A stretch of DNA of 64,000 nucleotides from Ooceraea biroi (lineage: Eukaryota > Arthropoda > Insecta > Hymenoptera > Formicidae): the NCBI RefSeq assembly GCF_003672135.1, contig NC_039517.1:10440601-10504600 (forward strand), given 5' to 3'. A model generated the notes under the pieces. The model was not told the DNA's origin and did not search any database. It saw nothing but the letters and a program-made list of their open reading frames with translations. Below are positions 36,246 to 48,134 of the stretch, in pieces. Numbering within the stretch: the stretch's first letter is position 1; each line of letters starts with the position of its first letter. Position numbers and translations under genes: made by a program.

Positions 36246-39200
36246 CGCGCGCGTGTGTGATAGCACCTTCAAAATACTTCATAACAGCATGAAACATATT
36301 GTAATAATAATGCAGCAATGAAAACTAATCATAATAAATATGACTAAACATAGCTCATCAATAACTAAAAAGCTCTGCAGTTATGTTCCTAATGTGACAA
36401 TTTTATGGTAAAATAGGAAACCTGAAACTCGTAGAAAGCTACTGGCAACAGCATTCCAGTCAATTGAAGCCCGTCGAGTGTTTCCTTGTTGGGACGAACC
36501 GGCTTTAAAAGCAACCTTTGAGATTAACATAAATCACCATAAAACATACAAAGTCTTATCAAATGTACCGACAACAAACGTTATAACAGATGCGATTAAA
36601 GAAAACTACCTGTGGACATCCTTTAACATCACTTCCATGATATCTACTCGTGACGTTGCAATTGCTATTACTGATGCAATGGGAAATTCTAATAAATGTG
36701 ATATTGTCAATCAATGGAGCAGATTTCACTCCCAATACATACTTATACAATTTGCAACTGATATCATGGATTACATCTTTAATGAACAATGCGATTTTTT
36801 CGATTGGAAAGTTGATGTCAATATATTTCAATTAAAAGAAATTGTAATTCCGGGTATCGAACATGATGTTATCGGAAAACCGGGCCTTATAATTTATAAG
36901 TAATGCAATTTTTAATTGTTATTATTTTTTACTAAGATTTTCTAAGTATCTAAGTTATATTCATTACTACAGAGAAGCCATTTCTATCTAGCTATTTGAA
37001 ATTTAAAAAATGTACATTTTTAATTTTTATGTAGATTTTAAATTTGTGTGTCATTGCCAGTGTTGGGTAGTATCTAGATACAGTATCTAGGTATATTTTG
37101 TGTATCTAAGCCTGTATCTGAGATACATTCGAATTGAAATATCTGTATCTGTATCTAGATACAAAACATAATTTCTGAACTGCTTTGTCAAATACATTTT
37201 CAGATACATTTTTAGATACATTTTCACATAATTTTTGTCTGTAGTGCAAAATCTTATGTTTCTTTTTTATCTGACTATGGCCTTACTGTCGTTGGTAGGG
37301 CACAATAATAGATTTGCGCACATATCGTATCCATAGATGTCTATACTCTAGCGAGATAAATTTTAAATATATCTTATCCATCACTGGTCATTGCATATAT
37401 TCAGATATAACAAGTTTATATTGTAATGCAAGAACTAAAGGAACTGTTGACACAACCAAATATATTGACACAATCTAATATATCTATCTCTTCAAAATGT
37501 TTCAACATATGTAACACAGTCTCATGTGAAATAATTAGAAGACATTATTTATTTTATAAAATATGTTTTGTTTTAAAGGCGGTGTTTGTTTTTCCAATTT
37601 TTTAATATTTCTTTGTTTTTCCCTTTTCTATTTACTTAAATGAACAACGCAGTCTATTAAGAAAAATCAACTGTGTCATACGTGTTTTCCAATTGAGCAA
37701 TTATACATTATATGATAAATAAAGTTACTGAATCATTAAATTACAATGCATTATTGCTGCACAGATATTTTAGACAATCGTTTTACCTAACTATGTTGCA
37801 GAGAAGAACTTTTTATATACGATGCAGAAATAGATAATGTTGCGCACAAAATGGAGATAGCACGTGCTATAGCACATGGAATAACGCATCACTGGTTAGA
37901 CCCTGTAATCCCATCATTCTGGTGGTCTCACCAATGGTTAAACGAAGCGTTTATTATTCTGTCCCGCACAGAAATTCTCAATCAGGTAATTACTTAATTT
38001 GATAATAGACACTGACGTATGAGTTTGAAATACACTGAGATTGATATAACAGTACAAACAAATTTGTTACTTGTCGTATATTCTCTATATCCATTCAGAG
38101 TAAAATAAAGATTATCTGAAATTTTAAGTAATCATGGAATTTTAAATCTAAGCAGAGTGATAAACGATATGGGATAAATTACAATGTTTAGAAGAAAATC
38201 TATATAACAGCGCATTGCAAATTATTTTAGTCACATTTAGTATCACCTTACAGGAAACAATTACTATGTACACTTTTTATTATCACTTATTTTGCTTATG
38301 ATTCAAAGAAATGTCGGATAATGTTAAAATTTTTATGTTTAGGCTTTTCCGGAATGGCGGCTGCTAGACTTGTTTGTGGTTCAGATTCAACATGAAGCTT
38401 TGCATTTAGACATAGATTTCTGCATAGAGCCTCTTACATCTGCTATCAGTACTCCATCTGAAATATAGTCACTTTTCTCTTATTCGTTTTACCTTAAAGG
38501 TAAGATTAAATGGCTTAGTAAGATTAAAACTATAGTAGACTAGTAGATTTTTTAATATAAACAAGTGAAAGAGGTATGAAATATCAGAACTGATTATAAT
38601 TACATGCACATTGTATTTACAGTTTTTATTCTTACAACGGAAGAAACATATTTACACATTAAAAGATAATAATTTTTAATCAAATCTGTATCTATAGTTG
38701 CTGCATATTTAAATCTTAGTGGTCGTAAAGATAACTTTATCTAAAATGGTATTATAAATACACGTTCTTTAGAAAGTATGCGTGTATGTAAATTTCCTTG
38801 CGTATATTTTATGATTAAAAAATTAGATTCCATAGAAAAACAATAATAAAAAATATGCGTTCCTGATCATTTAAATTAATGTTTTTACACAGTGTCGATA
38901 TAAAAGAAATCGATGTAAAAAAGTTGCGCTAATTAAAAAAATAATTCAAAAAACGTATTAATACAAAATTCTTCGAGTTGATATCGATGTATCGATGTAT
39001 CTTCCTATTCTTCACAATAATAACAATAATGATAATTAATTACACGTTAACGATACTTTTACTGATTTGTTTCTCCTCCCTTTTCTTGCTCTGCCTTTTC
39101 TCTAAGATTTAGAGGATTAAATTACTTCATTCTATTCTTATACTATTGTACGATTCACAGTTCAAACTAGTAGCGCCAATTTTTGTGCCAACTTTTAAAT

Positions 39201-42200
39201 AGTTTTAATTAGTGCAAATTTCTGATTTCACTTTTTCTGTCGAGAAAGAAAATCAAATAATCCTTAGTGTGTAGCATTTCGCGCTTTTTCTTAGAAATGC
39301 GTGAGATGTCCTTTATACATTACTAGCATCCCCCGTCCCGGCTTCGCCCGCGATATTTATGTGTAGAATTAAATAAAAACACATTTTATCCCTTCTCACC
39401 CGTTAGGGGTGGAATTTCGGAAAACCCTCCCTTAGTGAGCACCTACGTGATAGTAGGAATATACCCTTAAAATTTCAAGTCGATAGGTGCAGTGGTTCGG
39501 GCTGCACGTTGATGAGTGAGTGAGTGAGTGGTTTTTGGCTTATATGTATATAGATAACTCAGTGAAAGCGACCTAGTCACAATGATATCAAAGTAGCATC
39601 AAAACTGTAGTTTACTACAGTTTACTACGGGTTTACTAGAAAGTTTTTGGTTGCTATCTTTACTTAGCATAGTGAATGTTCTTGATATAAAGAACGTTCT
39701 TGGCATTAAGAAGCTAAATCTTTGTGCTTTGCTATAAGACACCAACGTTCTCCACTTTCTAAATTATGACATTCATTTATTTTGGACTTGCTCTAATGAA
39801 ATACCATCTTTCACAGCCCATATAGGAAAAATTAAGACACTTATCTAATATCAAAAGAGTTAGAGTATTCTCTAATCCGCTACTAAACAATCAAACTACA
39901 GTTTTAGAGATAATTGTTTCCTTGAACTAAATGCTTCGTGTAAATAGTCTCGCCACGATCCCATTTCCCAAAGCTCACTTTTCTCTAGCGCGAGTACTTC
40001 GCTCACAAGACTACTGTGTTTGTTAAATTCCTTAAATTGTATATGTAATTAAAGATATTATATGTACATATATATATATTTAAATGTATGCAATTTTTAT
40101 TCTAGCACCTGCGATGTTGCGTATGTTACAACATGTAATTAGCTCTGGGGGATTCAAGCAGTTGTCTAAAATGTATTTAAATATGTCGTAAGTAAGGCAA
40201 TGTATAATAATAATTAGCTATATACGAAATAAAACTCGAAAGTACCAGTATGTATTTTCTATATTTCTAACATTTTACTTCGTTTCTCAACAATTTTGTA
40301 AAATATACTACTAACTATAGAATTTCATACAAGACGAACATTTTAATGGTGCTTTTATAATTAGCAAACGTGTTAAACATGTAGATTATTTTTTTATAGT
40401 TTTGATAGTTTTTATAGTTTATTACTGCATCTTGTTAGTATAAAACATACTAAATTTTTAAATTTTGTTAATTTAGGCCATTCTCACCCGGTAATTTGTT
40501 GTTTGCGATGCACGTTTATTTAAATATATCTGAGAAGTATTACATATATTCGATAAAAGATATGGACGAATGGATAACTCAAAGCAGTTATCCTATAGTG
40601 GAAGTGATACGTACTAATAGCAGTACAGTATTAATAAGGCAATATCCTTATTACCTAAATAGAGATAGCATCTTGGACAATAAAGTGTCGGATAAGAGAC
40701 GCATACCTATTACTGTTACTACAAAGAGCACACTAAATTGTTTTAACACTAAACCTCATTACTGGCTGATTCCACGGTTTCAAGAAAATATTACTGTTCA
40801 TATTAATGAATCTGATTGGATAATAGTCAACTTACAACAAATTGGTGAGTAGAAAATAAGTAATTTATAAATCTGTTTGTCATATAAATGTGTGTGTGTG
40901 TGTGTGTGTGTGTTGTGTATGTGTTGTACGAGTGTATGTAAAGTATGTAAATTTTACATATTTCGATCATTATGTACAACTCCTATTATACTCAAAATAA
41001 ATCTTTTTTCTGATATATGTAGTTTGTGGTCACTACATATGTTAAGAAACATATTACAAGTAATGTAAAATGCATTATGGAAAAACAAAATTTTTCAAGT
41101 TTTACATATTTCAAAAACAATATAATCTCAGACGTCATGAATTTCATAATTCTTACATTTTTTTACATCTTCAAAGCTTCTAAAGCTTACAAAATTTAAA
41201 TTCTTTGTGCATTAGAAAAAGAAATGTTGCAACCTTTATGTTCACTTGAAACAACGAATTAATTTGTTTGTTATACAACAGGATACTATCGCGTAATATA
41301 CGATCACATAAATTGGAAACTAATCACGAATTATCTGAACTCCGAAGAATATAAAAACATACATATTCTTAATCGTGCTCAACTCATCGACGATGCGTAT
41401 CATTTTTGGGTGGCAAATCGGCTTAAGTACGAAATGTTCAAGGAAATCACCCAGTACTTACACCAAGAGACAGACTATGTAGCATGGTATCCCATGTTTC
41501 AAGCTCTCAGATATATATCACAATTCTTACCATTTCAAGAAATTGAACCTCTGAAGGTAAATAGTCATAAATTTAATAAATAAAAAATATTTTGCTTCAA
41601 ACCATCTGTATACTTATTGTCGTTACAAGTGAAGTACGATTTTACATTATGACAGGTATTGTAGCAAATGTATCGGAATATTATACGCATATTATACAAT
41701 AATATTAAAACTAGAAAAACAATTTTAAGATTGTAAGTATTAAGTGATAAAATGTATCAGAATAATAAATATTTCTTAATTACTTGAAATATTTATATTT
41801 ACCTAAAGAGAATAAAAAGATTTCCGTATCATATTATGCTATAATTTCTTAATTAATCCAATAAACGGTAATTAGTATATTTATACACAAATACATCACC
41901 TTTCTTTTTATAAAAAATAGTAACTTTTATAAATAATAGTATAAGTGTAATATTAAAATAAACATTTTTTCTAGAGCCACGTGCAATACATTTTGGGAGG
42001 GTTGCTTTCTCAAACAGGCTACGTGGAGGAATCCAATGAGGCAGATCTCAACAAGTGTCTCAGACAAGAGGCTGCAAGGTGGGGATGTACTTTCGATGTT
42101 TTGGAATGTCAGCGTAATGCCACTGACAAATTGCTGGAGCACCTAAAAAATCCCAACAGCAGCAGGTAATTCCTGTCAAGCACAAGTAATCGCATTTTAT

Positions 42201-43935
42201 GTTGTTATCTCCCTTCGGAATCTCATATAAAAGTTGACAAAGTATTTGCTCAAGTGCAAAACTGTCTGCATCTTTTCAGAAAATTATTATATATTAAAAT
42301 ACACATGTATACAAATTGCAGCAGATTGTTTATTACCAACATTTTAATTATTAAAAGTTCTGTTACATTTATTTCTTGCAAACTGCATTTATATACAATA
42401 TACACATTATATTGCATTATAGATGCAATATACATATAATACTAGTTGAAACAGGACAAAAGCAATAATGTTTTCATGAATCGAAAAATTCTAATTGACT
42501 TACACATCCAATCTGCTTTAACCATTGCACAATTTGTTTAATCGTTTTTATCAGATTTCATTACAAAAATTTGTTAGGTTTTAACCAACATCATGTCAAT
42601 ACTACGGTGTAAAATCCCTTGAAATTTTTTCACGTGAAATGTCTTCTATTCTGTTCTTCAAGTATTCTTGTAGTAATTATCTTAATGATTCGCAGAATCT
42701 GTCTTTGTCAAGTTTACTAAGATATAAATTAAATTTACCTGCGGATTCAGTATTTTTTTCTTTATATAATAGAGTTTCGCCAGATTGGAAGGACTGGGTA
42801 TATTGCAAAGGTTCTATGGGAGCGAAGGTAGAGACTTTGAACGCTATGGTGAAATATTTGTCAAGCATGAATATATCTTTTAATAGAAGTTTTGAATATC
42901 TTTCATGCTCTGAAAGATATTGTGATGAAGTCGTGCACTACTTATATAATGGATCGGTACAGAATATAATAAATGATATACCAAATAGTACCTACATTCT
43001 TTATCAGTGTGTCGCAAGTCATGCAAAGCGCTATATAGACAAGTTACCGACACATTTTGATATATACAAGTAATAAAATGATTTTTGTAGATTTATTATT
43101 CAGATGCATTAAATTATTTCTTACTGCAGTATTTATTAATTATAAATCTATTTTGGTGTTACAGTTATATAATTCCCGAAAAACTTAAGCTATTCAGTAT
43201 CATTATTAATCATTTGCAGTCCGATTATGAAATGTACAAGGTAATTTTGATAATTTTAATGTTTGTTTTCTATTACTTACTTCTTATTATTGTTAATCTT
43301 ATTGATATGTATATTAATATCTGTTTTAGGTAAGTAAGATTGTACAACATAAGTTAATGGCGAATGCACAATTGTGTGAATACTATGAATGTTATACAGG
43401 GTGTCTCATAATTCCGGAACTCCCCGTTAATGGCGTATAGTTTGAACTTAGCTAAGTCGAAAAGTCGTGTACCATTTTGCAATTTTCACAGTATTAACCG
43501 AGTTATTAACGATTGATAATAACGTATGAGTGTGGCTCGTCCGCCCTGTATATATATGACTATACATTATAAGAAGTCGCTTACACAATATCGAACGTAT
43601 TAGGAAAACATGTTTATAAAACAGCTTTAAAATTAACAAAATATGATTTAGGATTTAACTAAATTTGTGTAAACACAAATATGATATGTGTTCTTATTGT
43701 TAATACACAAGGAAATAATCAAACTTACATTAGAATTCAATCTCTAAAATGTAAAAACGCACATGTGAACTTTGTTATATAATTTTTAAATCTGTTTTAG
43801 TTGAAGATATTTGTAGAAGGCATTTCATGGAGAATGAAAGCCGAGGATGTGTCAAAGATAGGGTTTGCTGAAAAGACACGCTTGTACAATATCAACAATG
43901 GGAAAAACAAATTAGTAGAATTGATGGAAAAATAA
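32555..43935 (+). CDS. M1 aminopeptidase N-like pseudoenzyme, unit B (one in-frame TAG)
   Basis: M1 aminopeptidases are zinc ectopeptidases trimming N-terminal residues. Twelve exons: 32555-32560, 35702-36189, 36435-36899, 37802-37985, 38343-38499, 40106-40187, 40477-40844, 41282-41556, 41975-42165, 42773-43069, 43165-43240, 43801-43935. They total 2,724 bp in one continuous phase, 907 residues, normal for the family. There is a hydrophobic N-terminus (signal peptide), CWDEPALK, then WLNEAF, GYYRVIYD, LNRAQLIDDA and a RQEAARWGC helix region. The zinc spacing H345-x3-H349-x18-E368 is kept and the Tyr of the SFYLK segment is kept. However, the general base Glu of HExxH is Gly346 (37878-37880) and GAMEN is DVIGK (36865-36879), so peptidase activity is not expected. 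The only break is TAG at 38466-38468 (codon 423), where unit A has CAG. It may be decaying, misread, or a true null. Confidence 0.85.
33839..35143. mobile_element. Foldback element in intron 1 of unit B
   Basis: Inverted arms 33,839 to about 34,414 and about 34,602-35,143 surround a 190 bp loop. The tips AAGGGACCTGTCACAACTGT and their inverse resemble those of the unit A element at 19,085, and the flanks (TTACTAAC and GTAARTTAACGATT) are the same in both units. The interior differs entirely. Frames at 33,947-34,282 and 34,077-34,271 are not recognised. Confidence 0.8.
36213..36259. repeat. GT/GC dinucleotide repeat
   Basis: Simple repeat in intron 2 of unit B, just after the donor site. Confidence 0.95.
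37058..37386. mobile_element. hAT-like MITE, 329 bp
   Basis: It starts CAGTGTTGGGTAG and ends TTATCCATCACTG, which are imperfect inverted repeats. It is flanked by a perfect 8 bp TSD, GTCATTGC (37050-37057, 37387-37394). The body has repeated GTATCTAGATAC words. Unit A lacks it at about 21,780. Confidence 0.88.
39321..39550 (+). mobile_element. Retrotransposon 3' fragment (RTE/SINE-like)
   Basis: The insert is specific to unit B, with CCCCGTCCCGGCTTCGCCCG, GGTGCAGTGGTTCGGGCTGC and a (GAGT)n run near the 3' end. This arrangement is widespread in arthropod short retroelements. Exact ends and clade are uncertain. Confidence 0.55.
43397..43548. mobile_element. MITE related to the palindromic transposon family
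   Basis: The 152 bp element lies between TA dinucleotides, beginning CAGGGTGTCTCATAA and ending CCGCCCTG. Its inner words (CGAAAAGTCGTGTACCATTT then TGCAATTTT) match the subterminal part of the element at 45,967 (GAAAAAGTCTTATACCATTT then TGCATTTTG). This points to a non-coding derivative of the same family. Confidence 0.75.
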
Positions 43936-44857
43936 ACAAAACTGAATTAGGATTCAGTCTGCAAAAAATAAAGACACATGTGCACTTGTGTGGCTTTATT
44001 AAAAGTAATATTCCGCTCGAGCAGACAAATTTCATTCGCGATAATGTGAGTAATAAATAATTGCAAAGTACTAACTATAGTTCGTATTTTATTATTATAC
44101 ATACATAAAACTGTGTTACATATATACACATCATATACTATACATACATGTACGTCATAGAGACTTTTATTTATACTTGTTTAATTATTTATAATTTTTT
44201 ATTTATGCTCTTATTACAATATTTCATTTTTATTACAATTTGCACATATCAATTACCTTTTATATCTAATCGTTTGTAATGTTTATGCATATAATTATAA
44301 TTCACAATTACGTTTGTTAATCTTTTTTAACTTATTTCTGATTAACATTATGATTATTAATATGTCATTATTATTATTCCATATTGAAAAGATTATTATT
44401 ACTTGTCTTGTATTCTATTGTAATCTTCGCTTTAATTATTGCTATTATTCTTCCTCATTAGCTAATTATATGTTACTATTATGTGTCTGTATGGCAAAAA
44501 ATTGAAGTTATGTATCTGTACGACATTAGATAACAATATGAATTTTATTTTTATTAAGTTAGTTTATGTTTGTTGCATTTTGAATAATTCATATATTTTC
44601 AATAGTTTTTCTAAATTTTCTATTTCTAGGTCTTTTAAATTTTCCACTTTCAAATAAATATTACTATACATAATCATGTACTTTATTATAATCTCTGTAT
44701 ACTGCTCTCCCTTCCCAGTATAGGAAATCCTTACAAAACTTACCTTTTCCATGAAAAGGGAAAAAAAGATGTCAAGTTCACGCGCTGCTTGGTCGAATCA
44801 CAAAAGTCGAGGAAATATGAGATACAACAACAAAAGTATTGATATCCAAAGACCGTT
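43936..44857. other. 3' flank of unit B
   Basis: AT-rich and non-coding. The unit-end sequence seen after the upstream unit and unit A was not found here, so the junction to unit C is rearranged. Confidence 0.6.
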
Positions 44858-45004
44858 CACGCGCCAAAATACAGCATCTCCAAATGAAATAAGGAATAAA
44901 AGGCTTGGCGGTGCTGTTTTAAGTTATTCTCCTTTTTTTCTGGAAATAGTTGCGCTAAGTTTTGATCCCTTATTTCATTTGGAGATGCTATATTTTGGCG
45001 CGTG
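44858..45004. repeat. 147 bp inverted repeat at the unit B / unit C junction
   Basis: CACGCGCCAAAATACAGCAT and its inverse, with CTCCAAATGAAATAAGG continuing inward, form arms of about 40 bp around an unrelated centre. Unit C similarity starts immediately after it. Probably a MITE at a rearrangement breakpoint. Confidence 0.75.
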
Positions 45005-45299
45005 TAGTATTAAACCAAAATACCATATTAACGTTTCTGTGTAAACGTACTTAATGCAAAATAGGCGTATACAGATCGCAACAAACTTCTGTTTGAAGCT
45101 TGATAAATATTCTCATGCAGGGACGAGTTGGCATTAAATGCAACATTTCATAACGATTGATATTATCGATAAGGATATAAGAATAGTACTTTGTGTTAAT
45201 AGAAATCACACTCGATGCAAATGCGCCATCTTATAATACGACGTGAAACTAACGAAATATACATAATACGAAATGTATACATTTATTCGTAATAGATGC

Positions 45300-45484
45300 C
45301 TCTATGTTATGTTTAGAGCACTCCGTCTTGTTTGCTCTCAAGCGTCAGTATTCCTTTCGTCATGGTGAGATTTAGTCATGATGACAACGCTGTAGTGTAT
45401 TTAGAATTTTTGAGGATTGTTTACTAACCACAAACTATTGCAGTATCTTAGTAGTTATCTAAGCCTTAAATCTTCAATATGCAG
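45300..45484 (+). promoter_or_regulatory. Unit C promoter and first exon without a gene body
   Basis: Third copy of the promoter/first-exon block, with ATGCAG at 45479-45484 and donor GTAACT. Homology to unit B intron 1 continues for about 480 bp, is interrupted by the transposon at 45,967, resumes at 49,855, and stops at 49,976. None of the aminopeptidase exons follow. Confidence 0.75.
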
Positions 45485-46516
45485 GTAACTCAATATAAAA
45501 AATGCATTTAATTTAATCGTGTAAAAATATAAGGAGATAGTACATATAAATTAACGTAATCTCAGTTTGAAGAACAAAATGTAGCTATTAAGCAATATAA
45601 TTATTATTTCTCGAATAATATTCTTCAACAAGCATTCTTTTTAAAATTATAGATATTATTATTCGGTATTATTATTCGTATACAAGGTATAGTTATATAT
45701 TGTATTTGTTATATGTAGTCTACTTCTTACATAGCTAAGGAAAAGACATTTCCAATGTCACGTAATATCGTAAATATTGTACTGACATAATATTGAACGC
45801 ACAAATATTAAAACTCAAGACAAAGAATTCTTCCTTTTTCTTAATGTGAAATAATGTCAAAAACCACTTCACATATTCCATTTGCAATAGATAATCTGTA
45901 GTTTTTTATTTTCTTATTTATGTGAACCTTCTCTTAAAGTTACAAAATAATCAAACTTAGTATATACAGGGTGTCTCGCGTAAGTTGTCCAATCGCTCAG
46001 CTGCAGGTAGATCTCGTTAAGTTGAACGAAAAAGTCTTATACCATTTTGCATTTTGCACGCAAAATTTTGAGATATTAATGAAAGAAGCTGAGCGAATCG
46101 TTACGCGCGATACGGCGCGAGGCGGGTAGGCGGGAATAGTAGGCTAGCCGCGCGCGCGACGCGGTGGCTGCGAGTATCGGGTTACAGCGGCAGGCGGAAC
46201 GACGCGTGGACAATAATTTCTCGGCGTCTCATTCACGCGCACGTGTTGACAGCCTCGTTCGCGCGCCGAGAATGTGTTGTCACACATTTCTTTTTTATAC
46301 AGTTTTCAAGTTTTATTAATTTATTAATATTATTATTATTACTATTACTATTAATTATATTAATTTATTACTGTTATTAATTAATATGGTTAATAATATT
46401 AATTGATATTATTACTCAGTATTTTCGTGCTATCTTTTCCACACCACCTGGCGGTAGATAGCATGGCGCGTTTTTTTTAAGTGGTTTCCCCAATAGGCCT
46501 AATCCACTCTAATTAC

Positions 46517-47686
46517 TTAATGTAATAATTGTTCGAAGTGCCGTCCTCCCTCTTGTACACAGATTTCGGCTCTTCGACCAATATTGCGCGTCGCACGGTA
46601 CGCCATGTCCGGCGTGATGGTATCGAAGGCCGCAACAATAGCTTCACGGACTTCTTGTTCTGCACCATCACGCCGGTGCTCTATCGCATTTTTAATATAC
46701 CCCCATACGAAATAATCTAATACATTTAAATCAGGCGACCGTGCCGGCCAGATGATTGGGCCACCTCGACCCATCCACCTGTCCGGAAAACGCGCGTCTA
46801 AAATATCTCGCACTTGCCTGCTGTAATGTGCAGGAGCTCTATCGTGTTGATAAATCAACTTCTGCCGTATGTCGAGGGGAACATCTTCAAGGAGCAATGG
46901 AAGTTCATTCTGAATAAAAGCCACGTACAGTGGTCCGTTTAGCCGCGGCGGAAGAAAAGTTGAAATAAAAGCTGAAATAAAAGATGTACTCACCACTCGA
47001 TTTCCAATTACGCCAGCCCAAACATTTATGCTCCAACGATATTAGAATGCGCCTTCTCGAACGGCGTGCGGATTTTCATCTTGCCATTGCAAGAAGTTGC
47101 GTGAATTAAACACGCCGTTCGGTGTGAAGGTGGCCTCGTCCGTCCACAGGATGCAGTCGGGGAAGGAAATATTCCGCCGACACTGCGCGAGGAACCCTAT
47201 ACGTATTTCACTGATAATTAAGACGAATAGGCGATAAATACACTGCAAATGTCAAATAAAAATAATAGAAATACCTTCACAAAAAAAGACGCGCGATTGT
47301 AAATCGCCGGGAAGAAGCTGCTGCACCCGTTGGTAATGATACGGATGCAGTCTGTTCCTCCGTAATGTGCGATGTATTACATCCTTGGATATGCCGAGTG
47401 TATTTGCTGCTCGACGCACACTGTATCCGGGATTTCTCTCAAATTCCCGTAGAATCCGTTCCTCGTCGCGGACGTGCAGATGCACTGCTCTTCCGGGTCG
47501 TACATTTGAAAGGAGAGACCCCGTTTCTCGCAATCTTTGGACGTTTCGTAAGATTGTTCTTCGCGACGGATGTTGACGTTCGGGGAATCTTTCCGCGTAT
47601 AAGCGTTCCGCGGCCAATGCATTTTCGCCCGCCATTCCATACGTGATAATCATATCCGTATATTCACTTGCGGTAAATTGGGCCAT
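46517..47686 (-). pseudogene. DDE transposase, left arm (stop-containing)
   Basis: Mirror image of the right-arm gene: start at 47684-47686, the same apparent 78 bp intron (47197-47274), the same TAA (47042-47044) and the same end. It reads from the centre of the palindrome toward the left tip. See the right-arm entry for domains. Confidence 0.85.
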
Positions 47687-48134
47687 AATGCAATAAAAGC
47701 TCGATTTGCCTCGTGCGGAACCAAATCGTGCACTGCAGCGTAAGCGTCGAAGACGAGCATTTCGACAATAAACAATTGACGCTCGCAAACTGCCAGTGCC
47801 GGAAGAAAGACATTCTGTACCTTTGACTTAATTTTATAACTATAAAAAATTCTCTATAAAAACATCGAAAAATGTCCAAAGATTATGCGAAACAGGATCT
47901 GTCGATTCAAACCACGTAAGATCTAATGCAATAATGCGTCACCACGTTTCTAAAGATGTTTTTATAGAGAATTTTTTATAGTTATAAAATTAAGTCAAAG
48001 GTACAGAATGTCTTTCTTCCGGCACTGGCAGTTTGCGAGCGTCAATTGTTTATTGTCGAAATGCTCGTCTTCGACGCTTACGCTGCAGTGCACGATTTGG
48101 TTCCGCACGAGGCAAATCGAGCTTTTATTGCATT

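Noticed and set aside
47365..47646. Overlapping frames opposite the transposase in both palindrome arms (also 48,175-48,456 and others)
   Set aside because: They are antisense or shifted shadows of the DDE transposase and appear only because both arms are identical.
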